DNA from: Amycolatopsis alba DSM 44262
GTDB lineage: Bacteria; Actinomycetota; Actinomycetes; Mycobacteriales; Pseudonocardiaceae
Assembly: GCF_000384215.1 (NCBI RefSeq)
Contig: NZ_KB913032.1
Span: 2,373,665 to 2,437,664, forward strand
Direction of reading: 5' to 3'
Length of the DNA: 64,000 nt
Each line of letters starts with the position of its first letter. Within the stretch, counting starts at the first letter, position 1. The notes beneath the pieces are model-generated. The model searched no databases, had not been told where the DNA came from, and saw nothing but the letters and a program-made list of their open reading frames with translations. A program made the translations under genes and the position numbers. This document shows positions 33,697 to 42,748 of this stretch, in pieces.

Positions 33697-33987
33697 ATGG
33701 CGGAAATCTTGCACGACCAGCAGGCCGACGAGGCCGTGACCAAACTCTCCGGCTGGACGCGTGACGGCGTCACGATCGAGCGGACGGCGAAGCTGCCGAG
33801 CTTCCCTGACGCGATCGCGGCGGTGAACAAGGTGGCCCTTTTGGCGGAGGCTGCCGACCACCATCCGGACATCGACATCCGCTGGCGGACGGTGACGTTC
33901 CGGCTCAGCACGCACTCCGCCGGAGGGCTGACGGAGAAGGACTTCGCGCTTGCGTCGCAGATCGACGGGGTACTCGACGCTGTGTGA
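33697..33987 (+). CDS. phhB: 4a-hydroxytetrahydrobiopterin dehydratase
   Basis: A 96-residue pterin-4a-carbinolamine dehydratase. The active-site motif AADHHPDIDIRW with two adjacent His and the following RLSTHSAGGLTEKDFALA are complete. The enzyme regenerates pterin cofactor after aromatic amino-acid hydroxylases; in actinobacteria without such an enzyme the role may differ. ATG 33697 is the first codon. It is divergent from thiB with a 75-nt gap. Confidence 0.92.
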   Translation: MAEILHDQQADEAVTKLSGWTRDGVTIERTAKLPSFPDAIAAVNKVALLAEAADHHPDIDIRWRTVTFRLSTHSAGGLTEKDFALASQIDGVLDAV

Positions 33988-34058
33988 CGTCCGCAACGAC
34001 TGCGCCACGACACCGCTTCTCGGACGTCTCCCGGATACGACCGAAGAGAAAAGGACGA

Positions 34059-34172
34059 ATGATGACGCAGGCGATCGTGGTGGGTTTCTCCGCATTCGGC
34101 GCGATGGTGGCGGCCGCTGCCGGAGTGCTCTGGTACACGGCGCGTGATCGGCACCATCAGCACGATCAGTGA
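34059..34172 (+). CDS. Small membrane protein with His-rich tail
   Basis: A 37-residue frame, MMTQAIVVGFSAFGAMVAAA and so on, with one membrane helix and a cytoplasmic or exposed tail RDRHHQHDQ. The two ATGs at 34059 and 34062 follow AAGGA. It lies 71 nt after the pterin dehydratase. Single-helix proteins with a His-rich tail may bind metal, but I do not recognise it. Confidence 0.5.
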   Translation: MMTQAIVVGFSAFGAMVAAAAGVLWYTARDRHHQHDQ

Positions 34173-34265
34173 CCTTGATCACACTGGCGTTCAAAGGGTA
34201 ACGCGAGGCCTGATCAACGCGCTGTTCCCGGCGGACCTGTCGCTTCTCGCCCCCGGAGAGCCGCC

Positions 34266-34367
34266 GTGAACAACGCCTCCATCACCGCCGCCCAGCGCGC
34301 CTGGGTGACCGCCTTCGCCGCCGCCATCACGCTGCTGACGATCGTCGTTCTCGGCCTCCTCGGCTAG
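34266..34367 (+). CDS. Small single-helix membrane protein
   Basis: A 33-residue frame starting with GTG after GGAGAGCCGCC. It reads MNNASITAAQRAW, then one strongly hydrophobic helix (VTAFAAAITLLTIVVLGLLG). Ribosome binding site and membrane-like composition support a real gene, but length limits confidence. Function unknown. Confidence 0.45.
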   Translation: MNNASITAAQRAWVTAFAAAITLLTIVVLGLLG

Positions 34368-34391
34368 CCCGACCCCGCCCCGCCACCACCC

Positions 34392-34799
34392 TCAACGGGC
34401 AGGCTTCGCCTGGCCGCCCGCCAAAGAAGCCTCACGAGCCGCGGCGAGCGCCGGAAGGTGCTTCGCCGCCCACTCGCGGCATGCCTCCATCGGCTCGAAC
34501 AACGTGCGGCCGAGCGAGGTGAGCTCGTACTCCACCCGTGGCGGCGTCTCGTCGTACGCCGTCCGCGTGATCATGCCATCGCGCTCCAGAGCCCTGAGGG
34601 TCTCCGTGAGGACCTTCGACGTGATGCCTCTCAGCGGCACCCGCAGTTCGGTGAACCGGCGCGGACCTTCTTCCAGGCACAGCACGACCAGGCCTGCCCA
34701 TTTGTCGCCGATCCGGAACGGCGTCAGATTCGACGGGCATTCGGGCGCGAACATGTCGGGGCTCAACGGCTTCACCCGTTCGAAGTTACCCTCGCCCAC
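34392..34799 (-). CDS. HxlR-family transcriptional regulator
   Basis: A 135-residue winged-helix regulator of the HxlR/MarR-like type. DKWAGLVVLCLEEGPRRFTEL is the usual first helix pair, and GITSKVLTETLRALERDGMITRTAYDETPPRVEYELTSLG the recognition helix and wing. Family members respond to aldehydes, quinones or redox stress through a Cys near the N-terminus; here Cys21 (ECPSN) is in that position. GTG 34799 overlaps the Doc toxin gene by 28 nt; a later start is possible. Confidence 0.87.
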   Translation of the reverse strand: MGEGNFERVKPLSPDMFAPECPSNLTPFRIGDKWAGLVVLCLEEGPRRFTELRVPLRGITSKVLTETLRALERDGMITRTAYDETPPRVEYELTSLGRTLFEPMEACREWAAKHLPALAAAREASLAGGQAKPAR

Positions 34800-35152
34800 G
34801 CGGCCAGCTCGACCGCGGCTTCCGGGTACCTGCGTGAGCCGATGGACATCGCGATCACCAGGTCGTACGCGTCGTCTTCCGGCGCGTCGAGGTCGTGACC
34901 GTTGAGCCCGTAGAAGACGAACGTCGCCATCCAGGCCAGGCGCTTGTTGCCGTCGACGAGCGCGTGGTTGCGCGTCAGCGATTCGAGCAGCACCGCCGCT
35001 TTCTCGTGCAGTGTCGGATACGCGTCCCGGCCCATCAACGACGCCTGCGGCCGGTGCGCGGCGGAGTCGAGCAGCCCGAGATCACGGATGTCGGGCACAC
35101 GGAGATCCTCCGCGAGCGCCAGCAGGTCTTCGACGGTGAGATACTCGATCAC
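34772..35152 (-). CDS. doc: Doc/Fic-type toxin of a toxin-antitoxin pair
   Basis: A 126-residue death-on-curing toxin. The catalytic motif HALVDGNKR at 63-71 matches the Doc pattern HxFx(D/A)xNKR except for Leu at the third position. Doc phosphorylates the elongation factor EF-Tu. The ATG overlaps the antitoxin stop by 4 nt, the usual arrangement of antitoxin first, toxin second. It also overlaps the HxlR start, so the regulator could be coupled to the module. Confidence 0.87.
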   Translation of the reverse strand: MIEYLTVEDLLALAEDLRVPDIRDLGLLDSAAHRPQASLMGRDAYPTLHEKAAVLLESLTRNHALVDGNKRLAWMATFVFYGLNGHDLDAPEDDAYDLVIAMSIGSRRYPEAAVELAAWARVTSNG

Positions 35153-35352
35153 TGGGCGAGACGGTCGAGCAGAGCGGCGTAGCGCTCCCTGCCGTCCTTG
35201 GACAGCGCGCGGACACGGTCGTCACGGACGCGGCGCGCGGCGGCCTCGGTGATGGCCCGAACGGTGGCTTCGTGCTTGCTCACGCCGTCGGCCTCCGCCA
35301 GCAGGGCGAGAGCGCGCTCCTGCTCGTCGTTCAACCTCAGAGTCATGGCCAT
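35149..35352 (-). CDS. Ribbon-helix-helix antitoxin of the Doc pair
   Basis: A 67-residue protein with an N-terminal ribbon-helix-helix: MTLRLNDEQERALALLAEADGVSKHEATVRAITEAAARR. The C-terminal 25 residues would wrap the toxin. ATG 35352 or ATG 35346 may start it. An inverted repeat (TACCA-N3-TGGTA) 12 nt upstream is the likely operator for autorepression. Confidence 0.85.
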   Translation of the reverse strand: MAMTLRLNDEQERALALLAEADGVSKHEATVRAITEAAARRVRDDRVRALSKDGRERYAALLDRLAQ

Positions 35353-35363
35353 GAGATTGATGC

Positions 35364-35376
35364 TACCACTCTGGTA
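35364..35376 (-). promoter_or_regulatory. Candidate antitoxin operator
   Basis: TACCA-CTC-TGGTA is a perfect inverted repeat 12 nt upstream of the antitoxin start, in the expected position for binding by the ribbon-helix-helix dimer. Confidence 0.6.
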
Positions 35377-35404
35377 TCAGACTGGCGGAGCGTATTTTCC
35401 CGGC

Positions 35405-35869
35405 GTGAGCATCGAGACGCTGGGGGACGCCGAGTACCGGCAGGTGTGGGACCGCTTCTCCAGGGAATTCGCCTTCCGGCCGAGCACCGACCGGTTCGAG
35501 TGGCCGGGGATCGAGGAGCCGGCAGGATCGGCGACCTGGAGCCTGTCCGCCCTCGACGACGACCCTGGCTACCTGCTCCTCGACCGGATGGTCGCGGTGA
35601 TCCAGCGAGGCCTCGCCTCCTGCGCCGACGAGCTGTACGCGCTCGACTGGCACCACGAGTCGTTCCGGTTCCCGACGTCCGCGAAGGACTGGCCGCTCAG
35701 CCCGTTCCCTGACGGTGACTACTACGTGTACCTGACTTCCGACTTCCGGCTGGGCACGTTCGGGCACCCGTGGGAGTACACGCTCTGCGTGTTCGGCGAC
35801 GCGCTGGTGACGGCGATTTCGGCGGAGGTCACGGAAGTCCTCGGCGAACCCGTACGCAGGTCCGCGTAG
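35405..35869 (+). CDS. DUF2716 domain protein
   Basis: A protein of about 154 residues with the DUF2716 signature: ALDWHHESFRF, then DGDYYVYLTSDFRLGTFGHPWEYTLCVFG. Function unknown; some relatives sit near immunity or polymorphic toxin genes. The open frame continues upstream but overlaps the antitoxin promoter; GTG 35405 is chosen, with a weak upstream site. It is divergent from the Doc operon. Confidence 0.75.
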   Translation: MSIETLGDAEYRQVWDRFSREFAFRPSTDRFEWPGIEEPAGSATWSLSALDDDPGYLLLDRMVAVIQRGLASCADELYALDWHHESFRFPTSAKDWPLSPFPDGDYYVYLTSDFRLGTFGHPWEYTLCVFGDALVTAISAEVTEVLGEPVRRSA

Positions 35870-35955
35870 ACCCGATTGCCGCTTCCGGGCCGACGCCCTC
35901 AGCTGCCTCGAAGAGGACTCTTCAGTGGTCATCCGACCCAGTGAGGAGTTCCGCC

Positions 35956-36330
35956 ATGAACCGTTCCACCGCAGCCGTCGCCAACGCCTTTTTCCTGTTC
36001 GCGGGCGTCGCCGGCCTGATCATCCAGATCGCGTCGGGCGTACCCGGATTCCCGGACATCCCGCCCGGCCCGTTCATCCTCGGCAGCACCGGGATCCTCG
36101 TCCTGACGCTGGCCGCCCGGTTCCGCTGGATCCTCTTCCTCGGCATCGTCGCTCCGACGTTCATCCTCGTCGGAGCGTTGCTCGAAGGCTCGTTCTGGGG
36201 ACGGCTCGCCGACGTCGGCGACTTCGGGCCCTTCGTCGGCACCGTGCTCCTGATCGGCGGGGTGATCGCGGCCGCGACCTGCGGCGTCGTCGCCGTCTCG
36301 CAGGCATACCGCCGGGTCGCCGCGCGCTGA
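35956..36330 (+). CDS. Small four-helix membrane protein
   Basis: A 124-residue protein with four hydrophobic helices separated by short loops and a basic end (SQAYRRVAAR). ATG 35956 is 5 nt after GAGGAG. No family recognised. It is followed by the peptidase gene after about 90 nt. Confidence 0.7.
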   Translation: MNRSTAAVANAFFLFAGVAGLIIQIASGVPGFPDIPPGPFILGSTGILVLTLAARFRWILFLGIVAPTFILVGALLEGSFWGRLADVGDFGPFVGTVLLIGGVIAAATCGVVAVSQAYRRVAAR

Positions 36331-36422
36331 ACCGGAAAAAGGGGACGATCGGAGGTTGTCCTGACACATCGGTGCCTATTGGCTACTCGGACGACGGTTC
36401 TCCGAGAAGTGAGGGGTGTTCC

Positions 36423-37784
36423 ATGGCAGGTCTGCGCAGACGTGAGGTGCTCGCGGGCGCGGTGGCACTGGCGGGCGCGGCGACGATCGGGTTGAACCCC
36501 GGCACCGCCGCCGCGGCGACGCAGCAACGTCCGGGCGCGCAGTTCCCGCCGTCGCTGGACTTCGGCGACTACCCGGTGATCGCGCGGGTCCGGTCGCGGC
36601 GGGCGCTGGAGCACCTGCGGGTGCTCAGCGACAAGATCGGCCCCCGGATCGCCGGGACCGAAGGCGAGCTGCGGGCCAAGGACTACATCGCGAAGGTGCT
36701 GCGCGACCTGCGCTACCAGGTCACGCTGCAGCCGTTCCCGATCGCCGACAAGTTCCTCGGCGGCCTGTCGGTCGGGCGCGACAGCTGGCAGACCGGCTCC
36801 TCGCCCCAAGGCGCGCAGAACGTCACGCGCGAGGCCGTCGTCGTCGACGCCGGTGACGGGACCACGCTTCCGGACGACCTGACCGGCAAGATCGTGCTGA
36901 TCGCGGCCGTGACGAACAAGGCCGACGCGTACCTGACGGCCGCGCAGCGCGGAGCGGACGCCGTGCTGCTCGGCCGGGTCGGCGCCGACCCGGCACGCAA
37001 ACTGTCCGCGTTCTCCCCGACGCTCCCGACCCCGGTCACCATCCCGGTGCTCGGCCTGGCCCAGGTGCAGGTGGAGCGCCTGCGCGAACGGCTCGCCAAG
37101 GGCTCGGTCAAGGTGAAGGCGACGGCCACCCACCACAAGAACCTGACGTCGTACAACGTCATCGCCGAGCGGCCCGCCACCTTCCCCGGCAAGGACAACG
37201 GCGTGGTCATGGTGACCGCGCACTACGACAGCGTCCCCGGCTCCCCCGGCGCCAACGACGACGGCAGCGGCACCGTGCTGTGCCTCGAACTCGCGCGGGT
37301 CCTGCGGTACCTGCCGACGAACAAGACGCTGCGGTTCGCGCTGTGGGGCTCGGAGGAGTACGGGCTGATCGGCTCGCGGCACTACGTGTCGAACCTGTCC
37401 GACCCGGAGGCGAAGCGGATCGCGGGCTGTTTCCAGAACGACATGGTCGCCACCAGCTGGGACCCGGCGATCACCTACTGGCTGCTTTCCGTCGACGGTG
37501 CCGACAACGCCACGACCGCGGCCGTCAACGCCGCCTCCAAGCGGCTCGGCTACGACCCGCGGGTCAAGGGCCCGGTCGCGCGCGGTTCGAGCGACCACGT
37601 GCCGTTCTTCGAGCGTGGCATCGCGTCGGGCAACTTCAGCTGGCGTGGCGAGAGCGGCCCGGCGCTGCTGGAGCCGACCTATCACACGCCGGAAGACACC
37701 ATCAAGGACAACGTTTCCCTTGAGCGGCTTCAGGTTTCGCTGGAGCTGATCGGATCTGCGGCGTACAGCCTGCTGCGGAAGTAG
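36423..37784 (+). CDS. Secreted M28-family zinc aminopeptidase
   Basis: A 453-residue exported peptidase. A twin-arginine signal (RRREVLAGAVALAGAATIGL) is followed by AAA-type cleavage near residue 32. A PA domain occupies about 120-240, and the M28 domain has the zinc ligands His267, Asp279, Glu312, Asp340 and His421 with the catalytic Glu311. It would trim N-terminal residues from peptides outside the cell. ATG 36423 follows a GAGGGG-like site. A perfect palindrome lies just after the stop. Confidence 0.9.
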   Translation: MAGLRRREVLAGAVALAGAATIGLNPGTAAAATQQRPGAQFPPSLDFGDYPVIARVRSRRALEHLRVLSDKIGPRIAGTEGELRAKDYIAKVLRDLRYQVTLQPFPIADKFLGGLSVGRDSWQTGSSPQGAQNVTREAVVVDAGDGTTLPDDLTGKIVLIAAVTNKADAYLTAAQRGADAVLLGRVGADPARKLSAFSPTLPTPVTIPVLGLAQVQVERLRERLAKGSVKVKATATHHKNLTSYNVIAERPATFPGKDNGVVMVTAHYDSVPGSPGANDDGSGTVLCLELARVLRYLPTNKTLRFALWGSEEYGLIGSRHYVSNLSDPEAKRIAGCFQNDMVATSWDPAITYWLLSVDGADNATTAAVNAASKRLGYDPRVKGPVARGSSDHVPFFERGIASGNFSWRGESGPALLEPTYHTPEDTIKDNVSLERLQVSLELIGSAAYSLLRK

Positions 37785-37794
37785 CGCACGCCCA

Positions 37795-37849
37795 TGTCAT
37801 GAAAGGGTCGGTCAGGACGTTTCTTGCCCTGACCGACCCTTTCATGACA
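37795..37849. terminator. Perfect hairpin after the M28 peptidase gene
   Basis: The 22-bp arms at 37795-37816 and 37828-37849 are perfectly complementary, loop 11 nt. The left arm begins TGTCATGAAAGGGTCGGTCA. It lies 10 nt after the stop codon and about 40 nt before the next gene. No T-run follows on the plus strand. Confidence 0.7.
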
Positions 37850-37892
37850 CTCGGGGGTCCTGATTGTCGGTGGCCACTGCTTCCATTACGCC

Positions 37893-39050
37893 ATGACCAC
37901 CGCGCACGAGATCGCCGCACTCCTGCCCGACCCCGCCCGGCTCCGCGAACACCTGCGCGCACTCGCGGTCCTGGAATCGGCGATCGGCGAAGATCCGGAG
38001 TACGGCCAGTACACCTTCGACTCCGACTGGGGTCCTGGTGTCGAAGCCGCCTTCATGGACAACGGTTCAGGCGACGACTTCACCGTTCTCTTCACTCCGT
38101 CCGGCGTGCTCGTCCGCGGCTTCGACCACGAGTCGCCGATGAGTCCCTACGCGGCGGACGACGAGCAGGTCTGGCCCGGCGTCATCGACGACGTGCCCGC
38201 CGCCCTGCGCTCGCTCTTGGACGATGCCGCCTTCCACGAAGAGGGCAGCGACGTTCCTCGGGTCACCGCCTGCCTGTGGTGGGAGCACGGAGACACCGCC
38301 TGGCACACCGGATCGGCCATCACCTTCCCTGCCGACAGCGAGAGCCCGGACGGTACGGGCTTCCTCTTCGGACTCCTCGTCGACCGCTCTCCTGAGGCCG
38401 TCCGATCCCACTTCGAGGACTATTACGAGCGCCCTGTCCCTCTCGACGCCATCCGTCATGTCCTCGACGGGAACCCGCTCACCCCCGCGGTCGCCGTGGC
38501 CCTCAACCCGGCCGTGCTCTCCGACGAAGCACTGCTCGAGAGGATCGCCGAGCATCCCGAAGCCGCCTCATATCTGGCCTGTGACGGCGAATTCGATCTC
38601 GCCCGCACCGACCCGATCGAGTCCATCGCCCTGCCCAACGGCTTCTCGGTGAAACCTGTCGCGGGCTGCAACGCCGGCGGCACCCATTACCTCTGCGGCC
38701 CGGCAACGCCGGACGGCTCGCGCCCCGTTTTGTACACCGACTCGGAAGGCGGCGCTTCCCTCATCGCCGAATCCGTCGCCGAGGCGCTGACCCTCGCGAT
38801 CGTCCTCCCGTCTTGGCACGACGCTCTGGCAGGCTCACGTCCCCCTGAACTCGGAGCCGACCACCTCGAAGACAACCCGGATCACCCCGCCGTCCGCGAC
38901 CGGCTCCTGGTCGAACTCCGGCTGCCCCCTGCCACCGGGCAGGAAGTCCTGGATCGCTTGCTCGCCAGCGCCGCCCGCACGGTCACCGACGGATTCCTGC
39001 CGCACGTTCCCGGCGAGGAGGATTCCGCTTTCGAACCACTGCTCGGGTGA
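37893..39050 (+). CDS. Conserved hypothetical protein, two-domain
   Basis: A 385-residue cytoplasmic protein I do not recognise by name. The first 190 residues contain YTFDSDWGPGVEAAFMDNG, GVLVRGFDHESPMSPY and TACLWWEHGDTAWHTGS, a pattern I have met in uncharacterised streptomycete proteins. The second half has QEVLDRLLASAAR-type helices and a C-terminal acidic end. No catalytic motif is visible. ATG 37893 lies 44 nt after the palindrome. An immunity-type protein is possible, but unproven. Confidence 0.6.
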   Translation: MTTAHEIAALLPDPARLREHLRALAVLESAIGEDPEYGQYTFDSDWGPGVEAAFMDNGSGDDFTVLFTPSGVLVRGFDHESPMSPYAADDEQVWPGVIDDVPAALRSLLDDAAFHEEGSDVPRVTACLWWEHGDTAWHTGSAITFPADSESPDGTGFLFGLLVDRSPEAVRSHFEDYYERPVPLDAIRHVLDGNPLTPAVAVALNPAVLSDEALLERIAEHPEAASYLACDGEFDLARTDPIESIALPNGFSVKPVAGCNAGGTHYLCGPATPDGSRPVLYTDSEGGASLIAESVAEALTLAIVLPSWHDALAGSRPPELGADHLEDNPDHPAVRDRLLVELRLPPATGQEVLDRLLASAARTVTDGFLPHVPGEEDSAFEPLLG

Positions 39051-39068
39051 AGTGGCAGGCTCACCGGC

Positions 39069-39536
39069 ATGAACGGTGTGCTGACCACTGTCGTCGCGAT
39101 ATCCGGAACCTTGGCCGGTTCGACCCTCACCTATCTGCTCGGTCTCCTGAACACGCGTCGAACAGAGCGAACCGCTCGTGACGAACGGCTTCGTCAGGAA
39201 CGGATAAGCGCCTACGTGGCCTTCGCCGAAGCCATGACTGAACTTCGGCAAGGCGTGGTCGCGAAGTGGTTCCTCAAAGAGCGCGACGCGCCGGACGAGG
39301 AAATGCGGGCCGGATACACGGAGTCGGACAAGCGCGGCGCGACGGCCGATCACGCACGGCTCAGGATCCGGATGCTCACCGAAGATCCCGAGCTCCTCCG
39401 GCTCGTCGACGCCACCTTCGAGCCGATCGGGGCTTTGCATCGAGCACCGGACCTGGCCACCGTGAAACAGCTCGAAAAACGCAGCCAGGAAACCCTGACC
39501 GCGTTCATTCAAGCCGCGGGGCGCCAAGTCCGATGA
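39069..39536 (+). CDS. Hypothetical membrane-anchored protein with coiled-coil
   Basis: A 155-residue protein with one N-terminal membrane helix (LTTVVAISGTLAGSTLTYLLG), then a long charged helical region (RRTERTARDERLRQERISAYVAFAEAM) and further amphipathic helices. No known domain. It follows the 385-residue gene by 18 nt and may be co-transcribed. Confidence 0.6.
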   Translation: MNGVLTTVVAISGTLAGSTLTYLLGLLNTRRTERTARDERLRQERISAYVAFAEAMTELRQGVVAKWFLKERDAPDEEMRAGYTESDKRGATADHARLRIRMLTEDPELLRLVDATFEPIGALHRAPDLATVKQLEKRSQETLTAFIQAAGRQVR

Positions 39537-39596
39537 CGTGTTCCCGTCGCCGCAGGCAGGTTCTCCGCGAGATCCGTGCGTGTCATCCGCACCGGC

Positions 39597-40679
<1,083 letters not shown>

Positions 40680-40784
40680 GGGCCAGGAGTCTACGTGCCG
40701 CCCGCCGCCCTATCCGCCGAGGCCTTGATCGCGGTGTCGGATTTCCGCCAGCCGCGCCCTCGACCTGGTGGCACGATCGATGTC

Positions 40785-42230
40785 ATGACCGAGCAGACCT
40801 TGGCCGAACGGGCCGTGTGGCGCGACACCGAACGGTGTTACCGCGCCGTCGCCGCCCGTGATTCCCGGTTCGACGGCCAGTTCATCATGGCCGTCGCCAC
40901 CACCGGGATCTACTGCCGCCCGTCCTGCCCCGCGTCGACGCCGAAGCAGCAGAACGTCCGCTTCTACCCGACGTCGGCGGCCGCGCAGGCCAACGGCTTC
41001 CGCGCCTGCCGTCGTTGCCTCCCCGACGCCGTCCCCGGCTCGCCGGACTGGGACATCCGGGCCGACCTCGCCGCGCGGGCGATGCGGCTGATCTCGGACG
41101 GGACCGTCGAGCGCGACGGCGTGCCGGGGCTCGCGCGGCGGCTCGGCTATTCCGAACGCCAGCTCGGGCGCGTCCTCACCGCCGAACTCGGCGCCGGGCC
41201 GCTGGCGCTGGCCAGGGCGCACCGGGCGCATTCCGCCCGGCTGCTGATCGAGATGTCCGGACTGCCGTTGACCGACGTCGCGTTCGCGGCGGGCTTCTCC
41301 AGCGTCCGCCAGTTCAACGAGACGATCCGCGAAGTGTTCGCGACGACGCCTTCGCAGCTTCGTGCGGCGAGCCTGCGTCGCCGTAAGGCCCAGGAGGCGC
41401 CGACCGGGACCCGGCTGAGCCTGCGGCTGCCGTTCCGCAAACCTTTCGACGCGGACGGGGTACTGGACTTCCTGGCCGACCGGGCGATCCCCGGCGTCGA
41501 GCACGTGACGCGCGACGTTTCCGGGGTGACCGGCTACGGGCGCACGCTGCGGCTCGCGCACGGCTCGGGCGTGGTGTGGCTGACCGCGAAGGACGACCAC
41601 GTCCGCTGCGACCTGCGGCTCACCGACCTGCGCGACCTGAGCAGCGCGGTGGCCAGAGTGCGGCGGCTGCTCGACCTAGACGCCGATCCCGAGGCGGTCA
41701 CGCGGGTCCTCGGGGCCGACCCGGCGCTCGCGCCGCTGGTCGAGGCGATCCCCGGCATCCGGGTGCCCGGCGCCGTCGACGGGGACGAACTCGTGCTCCG
41801 CGCGCTGCTGTCCCCCGCCGAGACGGCGTCGCTCGCCGAGACCCTCGGTGAGCGCATGCCCAGCTGTGACGAGTCGCTGGAAGGGCTGACGACGCTGTTC
41901 CCGACTGCGGCCCAGATCGCCGGACACGGGCCGGAGCGGGTGGCCGCGGTGGCCCGCGCGCTGGCGGACGGGGTTTCGGTCCATGTCGGCCGCGACCCCG
42001 AGGAATTGCGGGCGGAGCTGCTGGACCTCCCTGGAATCGGGCCCCGGATCGCGGACTACGTCCTGATGCGCGTCCTCGGCGCACCGGACGTCCTGCTGAC
42101 CGGCGACCCCGCGCTGCGCCGGGGAGCGGCCGCGCTGGGGATCGCCGACGACGAACCCGCGCTGGCCGACCGCGGACGGGCCTGGCAGCCCTGGTCCTCG
42201 TACGCCGGCATGTACTTGTGGCGAGCTTGA
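40785..42230 (+). CDS. alkA: Ada-AlkA fusion: methyl-phosphotriester sensor plus 3-methyladenine DNA glycosylase
   Basis: A 481-residue repair protein. Residues 1-80 are the AdaA zinc domain with Cys44, Cys48, Cys75 and Cys78; Cys44 in GIYCRPSC is the methyl acceptor. Residues 85-190 are an AraC-type helix-turn-helix pair. The C-terminal half is an AlkA glycosylase with the helix-hairpin-helix LLDLPGIGPRIADYVLMRV and the catalytic Asp in LLTGDPALRRG. It would sense alkylated phosphate backbone and excise alkylated bases. The ogt gene follows after 11 nt, an adaptive-response operon. Confidence 0.93.
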   Translation: MTEQTLAERAVWRDTERCYRAVAARDSRFDGQFIMAVATTGIYCRPSCPASTPKQQNVRFYPTSAAAQANGFRACRRCLPDAVPGSPDWDIRADLAARAMRLISDGTVERDGVPGLARRLGYSERQLGRVLTAELGAGPLALARAHRAHSARLLIEMSGLPLTDVAFAAGFSSVRQFNETIREVFATTPSQLRAASLRRRKAQEAPTGTRLSLRLPFRKPFDADGVLDFLADRAIPGVEHVTRDVSGVTGYGRTLRLAHGSGVVWLTAKDDHVRCDLRLTDLRDLSSAVARVRRLLDLDADPEAVTRVLGADPALAPLVEAIPGIRVPGAVDGDELVLRALLSPAETASLAETLGERMPSCDESLEGLTTLFPTAAQIAGHGPERVAAVARALADGVSVHVGRDPEELRAELLDLPGIGPRIADYVLMRVLGAPDVLLTGDPALRRGAAALGIADDEPALADRGRAWQPWSSYAGMYLWRA

Positions 42231-42241
42231 AAGGAAGAACG

Positions 42242-42742
42242 ATGAGCATCGCGTATTGGTCCACAATGGACACGAAGATCGGCCCGTTCACCGCCGTGGT
42301 GGCGGGCGACGGGGCCGTACTCGCCTCGGGCTGGACGGGCGACGTCGGCGAACTGACGCCGCTGATCTCGCCGTCACTGGCTCCCGGCGAGGTGAAGCAG
42401 CGACGGGACCTGGGACCGGTGAGCACCGCGATCCGCCGGTACCACGGCGGCGACCTCGACGCCGTCGCCGACATCGAGGTGCGGCAACGATCCGGCGCTT
42501 TCCGGGAGCACGCTTGGGAGATCCTGCGGAAGGTGCCCGCGGGTGAGCCGGTGAGCTACGCGGAATACGCGGCGCTGGCGGGGAATCCGTCGGCGGTGCG
42601 GGCGGCCGCGTCGGCGTGCGCGAAGAACGCGGCGGCGTTGTTCGTGCCGTGCCACCGGGTGGTGCGGACCGGTGGAGGCGTGGGGAACTTCCGGTGGGGT
42701 GTCCCGGCGAAGCAGTGGCTGCTGAGCCACGAAGCAGCCTGA
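42242..42742 (+). CDS. ogt: Methylated-DNA--protein-cysteine methyltransferase
   Basis: A 166-residue O6-alkylguanine repair protein with the catalytic cysteine in FVPCHRVV and the helix-turn-helix [27 protein letters not shown] 42242 has AGGAAG upstream; the frame extends 8 codons upstream without a better start. Co-transcribed with the Ada-AlkA fusion. It ends 6 nt before the convergent sbcC gene. Confidence 0.93.
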   Translation: MSIAYWSTMDTKIGPFTAVVAGDGAVLASGWTGDVGELTPLISPSLAPGEVKQRRDLGPVSTAIRRYHGGDLDAVADIEVRQRSGAFREHAWEILRKVPAGEPVSYAEYAALAGNPSAVRAAASACAKNAAALFVPCHRVVRTGGGVGNFRWGVPAKQWLLSHEAA

Positions 42743-42748
42743 TCTGCG

